Assembly (NCBI GenBank): GCA_964446685.1
Contig: CAYUPO010000032.1
Location: forward strand, 1 to 9,812
DNA length: 9,812 nucleotides
Direction of reading: 5' to 3'
From: CAZWRN01 sp964446685
GTDB taxonomy: Bacteria; Patescibacteriota; Microgenomatia; Daviesbacterales; UBA10151
Of the stretch, positions 6,337 through 9,812 are shown one piece after another. The first letter of the stretch is position 1. Every line of letters starts with the position of its first letter. The position numbers and the translations under genes are program-made. The notes under the pieces are model-generated. The model worked only from the letters and a program-made list of their open reading frames with translations. It ran no database searches and was not told the origin of the DNA.

Positions 6337-6398
6337 GAACTGAAAATTCTAACAATCAAAAACACACCAGCTCCATCAACGTCACAGTCAACATGTAA
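6337..6398 (+). pseudogene. Remnant of a second penicillin-binding protein gene tail
   Basis: Bases 6365-6401 match 5239-5275, the very end of the penicillin-binding protein gene, at 34 of 37 positions. The remnant encodes HTSSINVTVNM followed by TAA, where the intact gene has STSSINVTVNM and TGA. All three base differences in the matched block are silent (AAT/AAC, GTG/GTC, TGA/TAA). Weaker similarity continues upstream to about 6337 with a frame change, and an in-frame stop lies at 6333-6335, so nothing functional remains. It may be the last piece of a deleted paralogue or a duplication left by insertion of the sigma-like gene. Confidence 0.8.
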
Positions 6399-6405
6399 CC
6401 TCTGA

Positions 6406-6525
6406 AGTAGAATATTTTTCGAGTGTAACGAGAAATTTCTATATAAAAATAATGTAATTTCTCACTTCCGCAAGGAAGAAAGCTCTGCTTACTTCGTTCG
6501 AAATATAAAATTCTCATATTCTGCT
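6406..6525. repeat. Nested palindromic element in a convergent spacer
   Basis: The ends AGTAGAATAT (6406-6415) and ATATTCTGCT (6516-6525) are inverted copies with one mismatch. Inside, TTTCGA (6417-6422) can pair with TCGAAA (6498-6503), GAGAAATT (6430-6437) with AATTTCTC (6456-6463), and CTTCC/GGAAG closes a GCAA tetraloop (6465-6478). The element lies between the converging sigma-like and pheST transcription units. It could be a small non-autonomous repeat or a two-way terminator, though no clear T run follows. The remaining spacer (6276-6336 and 6526-6564) shows nothing else I can name. Confidence 0.5.
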
Positions 6526-6564
6526 TGGATTGCAAAGCTTGAAGAAAAACTAAGATTACAAATT

Positions 6565-6789
6565 TTATGAGTTAATAATTATTTTACGAATCCCGGTAGG
6601 ACTTAATTTTAGTGGAACATCTTCGAGATTAGTCATATCTCTTTCTCTCATACATTTTTTATCTGCCTTACTAAATGCTAAATCGAACTTCTCACCATCT
6701 GGCCAAACAAATGGAACAAATGGAATTCCTAGTCTTTTATTTCTATCAGGTAATGGTTCACCGTCTTGTTTATTACCTCTTTTTGGCAT
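6565..6789 (-). CDS. Small hypothetical protein downstream of pheT (74 aa)
   Basis: I do not recognise this protein, which begins MPKRGNKQDGEPLPDRNKR and contains the aromatic stretch PFVPFVWPDGEKFDL. It has no signal peptide or membrane helix. It does not resemble the FDX-ACB anticodon-binding domain that is missing from the neighbouring PheT. The ATG lies nine bases after the pheT stop. A good promoter inside the end of pheT, with the -10 exactly six bases before the ATG, supports both the start and the reality of the gene. It may also be read through from pheST. Confidence 0.6.
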   Translation of the reverse strand: MPKRGNKQDGEPLPDRNKRLGIPFVPFVWPDGEKFDLAFSKADKKCMRERDMTNLEDVPLKLSPTGIRKIIINS

Positions 6790-6795
6790 AGTTAG

Positions 6796-6824
6796 ATATT
6801 ACTCCACAAAACTTGTTAGATCAA
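6796..6824 (-). promoter_or_regulatory. Promoter for the 6565-6789 gene, inside the end of pheT
   Basis: On the minus strand, TTGATC (6819-6824), 17 bases, TAATAT (6796-6801), then six bases to the ATG at 6789. The -10 box includes the pheT stop codon. The spacing matches the other leaderless-type promoters here. Confidence 0.55.
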
Positions 6825-8526
6825 ACTCAAAAATAGCTACTCTTTTATCTACTCCAAACCCGTCCATTACCCTTTTGTGAACCTCTGAAAAACCACCTAT
6901 TTGTTTATCATCTCTAAAAATTTCGGTATATCTGGTGGGATGAACGAAATATTTGGCTATATCTCCTGGTTTTTCTGCTTTTACTTCTAAACCAAGTTTT
7001 AAATCTTTATTTAACTTTTGCAGAATCAAATTTAATTCAGCCATTGGGTTTTCAGACCCATTCATCAGTGCCACAGCAAGACGATAACTTTCCTTTGGAC
7101 TCCCCTTTTCATCAAAATAATAAGCTTTCCCAATCTCGAATATCGCAATATCTGTATATCCTTGTCTGACATTTTTATCTATCACTTCAATCAGATTTGG
7201 CCAGACACTTTGTCTTAAAAATTCAGTTTCTTTGGAAATAGGATTTTTAATTTTTAAAAGAAAATGAGTATTTTCAGTATTCCAACCCAATGCATCTAAT
7301 ATTCTTGTCGAATAGTAAGGGTAAGTTGAAACCTCAGTTAATCCAGACTTTGCAGCATTTTCACCCAAACTTCTCAAAAAATTAAATTTAGTCTGATCAA
7401 TCTTAGCAGTTTTGATTTCATCGGCTTTCTGCGACTTTATTTTTTCATAACCATACATTCTGGCTACTTCTTCTATCAAATCCTCTTCCAGATCAATATC
7501 CAGCCGGAAATAAGGCACAGTCACCACCCAGGATATCTGCTCCCCTGAAATAACTTTGTCTTCCAGTATGAAATGTAGCTTTTTTAGTAATTCCTCAACC
7601 TTTTCAGCAGTTAAATTTTCTCCTATTAGGCTATTAATTTTAGATAACCGCAATGGAATTGTTTTCAATTGGTCAGTTGTCTCTCCAACAATCCGCATGT
7701 CAGTAACTTTTCCCCCAAGATTTTCATACAACCTGATAGCCGCATTAAGAGACTGAAACAGTCGTTTAGCTTTTAGACCATGATAAAATCTTTTGCTGGC
7801 TTCAGAAGAGAGTCCCAAACGGGAAGCAGTTTTTCTCAAAGTAACCGGATCAAAAATAGCAGCTTCCAAAAGCACTGTCGTAGTTGTTTCAGTAATCTCA
7901 CTATTTTTCCCACCCATAACACCAGCTAGTCCGACAACTTTTTCAGGATCTGCTATAACAATATCGCCAGCAGTTAACTCTCTCTCTTTTGAATCAAGAG
8001 TAATCAGTTTCTCTCCCTTTTTAGCTTGCCTAACAATGATTTTTTCATCCGAGATCATTGAAGCATCAAAAGCATGAAGTGGCTGACCATACTCAAGCAT
8101 TATCAAATTGGTGACATCTGCGACATTGTTAACACTTCTAATACCAGAAGCAGCTAATTTTTGCTTCCAGTCTTCAGGTGAATTTTCCACCTTCAGATTT
8201 TCTATTTTCACTAAACAGTACAAAGGACTCATTTGATCATTTTCTACTTCAACTGCTAATTGATTTAACTGTTTCTCCACCCAATACATCTGGGAATCCA
8301 TCAGCTCAGTAAAAAGCAGTTTGGAATCAGTTAAAGCGGCAACTTCAAAAGCCACTCCCCTCAAAGACAACAGATCAGCTCTGTTGTATCCTTTCATATC
8401 CAGCTCAATATATTCAGGAGTAACTTCTTTTGTACCAATAGTTTTATGATTAAACAAATTAATCAGCTCTTCTTCAGAAACTGAGTAATTAACCAACTGT
8501 TTTAACCACTGTTTAGAAACTTTCAT
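6799..8526 (-). CDS. pheT: Phenylalanine-tRNA ligase beta subunit, short form (575 aa)
   Basis: The beta subunit pairs with PheS in the alpha2-beta2 enzyme that charges tRNA-Phe, and it also edits misacylated Tyr-tRNA. The sequence is of bacterial type: an N-terminal MKVSKQWLKQLVNYSVSEEEL, then NRADLLSLRGVAFEVAAL, the B3/B4 editing domain (about 100-270, with GIRSVNNVADVTN and GQPLHAFD), the B5 domain (about 290-362, ending DLEEDLIEEVARMYGYEKI) and the catalytic-like core (about 378-573). Compared with the usual 790-800 residues, two parts are absent: the OB-fold tRNA-binding domain expected after residue 35 and the C-terminal FDX-ACB domain, since the protein stops at FEFDLTSFVE. The ATG is 50 bases after the pheS stop, with no Shine-Dalgarno motif. 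It is co-oriented with pheS and probably co-transcribed. Confidence 0.95.
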   Translation of the reverse strand: MKVSKQWLKQLVNYSVSEEELINLFNHKTIGTKEVTPEYIELDMKGYNRADLLSLRGVAFEVAALTDSKLLFTELMDSQMYWVEKQLNQLAVEVENDQMSPLYCLVKIENLKVENSPEDWKQKLAASGIRSVNNVADVTNLIMLEYGQPLHAFDASMISDEKIIVRQAKKGEKLITLDSKERELTAGDIVIADPEKVVGLAGVMGGKNSEITETTTTVLLEAAIFDPVTLRKTASRLGLSSEASKRFYHGLKAKRLFQSLNAAIRLYENLGGKVTDMRIVGETTDQLKTIPLRLSKINSLIGENLTAEKVEELLKKLHFILEDKVISGEQISWVVTVPYFRLDIDLEEDLIEEVARMYGYEKIKSQKADEIKTAKIDQTKFNFLRSLGENAAKSGLTEVSTYPYYSTRILDALGWNTENTHFLLKIKNPISKETEFLRQSVWPNLIEVIDKNVRQGYTDIAIFEIGKAYYFDEKGSPKESYRLAVALMNGSENPMAELNLILQKLNKDLKLGLEVKAEKPGDIAKYFVHPTRYTEIFRDDKQIGGFSEVHKRVMDGFGVDKRVAIFEFDLTSFVE

Positions 8527-8560
8527 ACTTGTATACTTTTATTGAGCAAAGCGAAATATC

Positions 8561-8576
8561 TCTCGCGTATGCGAGA
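8561..8576. repeat. Hairpin in the pheS-pheT spacer
   Basis: TCTCGC, a GTAT loop and GCGAGA form a perfect six-pair hairpin immediately after the pheS stop codon. No T run follows on the minus strand, so it is unlikely to be a strong terminator. It could stabilise or attenuate the pheST message, or be a repeat similar to those inside pheS. Confidence 0.55.
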
Positions 8577-9761
8577 TTACTTGTCCTCAAACGAGTTGAG
8601 AGATCCTTCGCTCCGCTCAGGATAACCCCTTTCTCCTTTCTTAAAACTTTGTAAAAACTTCAAATCACCCGATTTAAACAATCTCACATCATCAATCCCA
8701 TATTTCAGCATCAACATTCTTCCCAAACCAACCCCCCAGGCAATTCCTGAGTATTCTTCTGGATCTATTCCACCGTTTTTTAAAACAGTTGGATGAATCA
8801 TTCCTGCTCCAGCGAGCTCAAACCAACCCACTCCCCCACAGATCTTACAACCTTTTCCTTTACAAAATAGACAAGTTGCATCAACACCTGCACCAGGCTC
8901 AACAAAAGGATAATATTTAGGACGTAGTCTGACCTGAGTATCTTCACCCAAAACAGCTTTAAAAAAGTACTCTGATAAATACTGCAGATGCCCCATATTC
9001 AGCCCTTTTTCCACCCAAACCACTTCAAACTGGTCAAATGTATGTTCATGCCGGGCATCCAGATTCTCATACCGAAAACACCAGTCCAAAACCATTGCTC
9101 TCAAAGGCGGCTTAACCTCCTTCATCACTCTGACCTGTGCATTAGAAGTATGGGTTCTCAGTAATAACTTATTTTGAGAATCATCCGATTTATCTTCACC
9201 GTCATTCCCGCGTAAGCGGGAATCTATATCAATATACAAAGTGTCCCAAAGATCCCGTGCGGGATGTTCTTCAGGAATATTAAGTACTTCAAAGTTATAA
9301 TAATCAGTATCAATATGAGGCGCTTCATAAACTTGAAACCCAATTTTCCCAAATAAATCTTTTATTTCATTTTGAAAAGCAGTCAAAGGATGCAGCTGCC
9401 CTTCCCTAACTACGTCATTGCGAACAGGGTGAGCAAGACGGTTTCCGTCATTGCGAGGAGCTTGCGACGAAGCAATCTCTAAATCAAGCTTTTCACTCTT
9501 TAAATCTTCATAACTCTTATCTCTTATTGCTTGTCTCTTTTTGCTTATCTCTGATTCAAGCTGAGATTTGACTAGATTAAACAAAGGAGCTACCTCTCTC
9601 AATTCATCGTTAGAAAGATCTTTAAATCCTTTAGGAACCAGCGTAATTTCCCCATTTTTACCAAACAACGCCAAAAACAACTCATCAAGTTCTTTCAAAC
9701 TTTCGGCTGAGCTGATCTTTTGTTTATATTGTTCCAGTAAATTTTTCAGTGTCTCATTCAT
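8577..9761 (-). CDS. pheS: Phenylalanine-tRNA ligase alpha subunit with repeat-derived inserts (394 aa)
   Basis: This is the catalytic subunit that activates phenylalanine and transfers it to tRNA-Phe. Numbering is from the longer GTG frame at 9779. An N-terminal coiled coil (to about 98) leads into the class II core with GQLHPLTAF, YNFEVLNIPEEHPARD, LLLRTHTSNAQVR, motif 2 around MVLDWCFRYENLDARHEHTF and motif 3 GIAWGVGLGRMLML. Four cysteines (C303, C306, C311, C314) form a probable zinc site before GWFELAGAGMIHP. I choose the ATG at 9761 (MNETLKNLLEQ) because the -10 box sits just upstream. The protein is longer than the usual 330-350 residues because of palindromic repeats in frame, at about residues 101-124, 184-203 and 381-400. 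All lie at linker or loop positions or at the end, and the catalytic motifs are intact, so the enzyme is probably functional. Confidence 0.95.
   Translation of the reverse strand: MNETLKNLLEQYKQKISSAESLKELDELFLALFGKNGEITLVPKGFKDLSNDELREVAPLFNLVKSQLESEISKKRQAIRDKSYEDLKSEKLDLEIASSQAPRNDGNRLAHPVRNDVVREGQLHPLTAFQNEIKDLFGKIGFQVYEAPHIDTDYYNFEVLNIPEEHPARDLWDTLYIDIDSRLRGNDGEDKSDDSQNKLLLRTHTSNAQVRVMKEVKPPLRAMVLDWCFRYENLDARHEHTFDQFEVVWVEKGLNMGHLQYLSEYFFKAVLGEDTQVRLRPKYYPFVEPGAGVDATCLFCKGKGCKICGGVGWFELAGAGMIHPTVLKNGGIDPEEYSGIAWGVGLGRMLMLKYGIDDVRLFKSGDLKFLQSFKKGERGYPERSEGSLNSFEDK
8603..8623. repeat. Palindromic repeat in the 3' end of pheS
   Basis: ATCCT (8603-8607) and AGGAT (8619-8623) enclose a GC-rich centre of TCGCTCCGCTC. 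Read on the coding strand it gives PERSEGS in the PheS tail, the usual translation of a widely dispersed bacterial repeat of this kind. The tail after FLQSFK has no counterpart in standard PheS. Confidence 0.7.
9201..9226. repeat. Palindromic repeat inside pheS (ATTCCCGC type)
   Basis: ATTCCCGC (9204-9211), a GTAA loop and GCGGGAAT (9216-9223) form a perfect eight-pair palindrome. On the coding strand it reads DSRLRGNDG, inserted between YIDI and the LLLRTHTS strand that are nearly adjacent in ordinary PheS. The family is common as an intergenic repeat in many bacteria. Confidence 0.8.
9413..9480. repeat. Tandem pair of CGTCATTGCGA repeats inside pheS
   Basis: CGTCATTGCGA occurs at 9413-9423 and again at 9446-9456, exactly 33 bases apart, which is 11 codons. 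The second copy is complete: ATTGC (9450-9454) pairs with GCAAT (9472-9476) around a GC-rich middle. The first is shorter and decayed. On the coding strand they read EIASSQAPRNDGN and VRNDVV, in the linker between the coiled coil and the catalytic core. Confidence 0.75.
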
Positions 9762-9769
9762 CACGTATG

Positions 9770-9778
9770 ATTCTAGCA
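9770..9778 (-). promoter_or_regulatory. Extended -10 promoter for pheS
   Basis: On the minus strand TG-C-TAGAAT (9770-9778) is an extended -10 ending eight bases before the ATG at 9761. The -35 position is poor (TCGAAT). The upstream part of the region runs to the window end. Confidence 0.45.
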
Positions 9779-9812
9779 CGAAAAGCCCTCAGATTCGATA
9801 TCCCACCTATCA

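Noticed and set aside
7556..8077. Plus-strand open frames opposite pheT
   Set aside because: Antisense shadows of a conserved essential gene.
9413..9480. CRISPR-like array from the 33-base repeat spacing
   Set aside because: Only two partial copies exist, they are palindromic repeats translated within pheS, and there are no spacers or cas genes.

Overview
The window looks like a piece of a small-genome bacterium of the Candidate Phyla Radiation (Patescibacteria, possibly Microgenomates). This is inferred from four things: an AT-rich sequence with almost no visible Shine-Dalgarno motifs, a shortened bacterial-type PheT, a tRNA-Tyr with archaeal-type identity features, and short palindromic repeats scattered even inside an essential gene. 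The standard code fits, with TGA, TAA and TAG all used as stops. No database search was possible, so the taxonomic placement is tentative.

Layout. Positions 1-2660 are accessory: an unknown minus-strand gene (76-462), a degenerate tRNA 5' half (531-569), an HNH endonuclease gene (598-1074) whose last codons run into an intact tRNA-Tyr (1053-1125), a degenerate tRNA 3' half (about 1150-1182), an unknown minus-strand gene ending inside that half (1171-1503), and a plus-strand gene with a degenerate Nudix box (1737-2660). Positions 2702-5272 encode a class A penicillin-binding protein. Positions 5316-6275 encode a divergent sigma-70-like protein. Next come a coding remnant that duplicates the tail of the penicillin-binding protein gene (6337-6398) and a palindrome-rich convergent intergenic region. 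Positions 6565-9761, on the minus strand, hold pheS, pheT and a small unknown gene.

How the parts relate. The HNH gene plus complete tRNA-Tyr lies between two halves of a second, related tRNA, the arrangement expected if an HNH-tRNA unit had inserted into a resident tRNA gene. The HNH stop codon lies inside the tRNA, so RNase P processing would cut the HNH message before its stop. The sigma-like gene sits between a penicillin-binding protein gene and a duplicate of that gene's tail, which points to a past duplication, insertion or deletion. pheS carries at least three kinds of palindromic repeat in frame. Most genes share one promoter layout: a -10 box ending 6-8 bases before the start codon, often with a -35 box 17 bases upstream. 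This predicts leaderless mRNAs.
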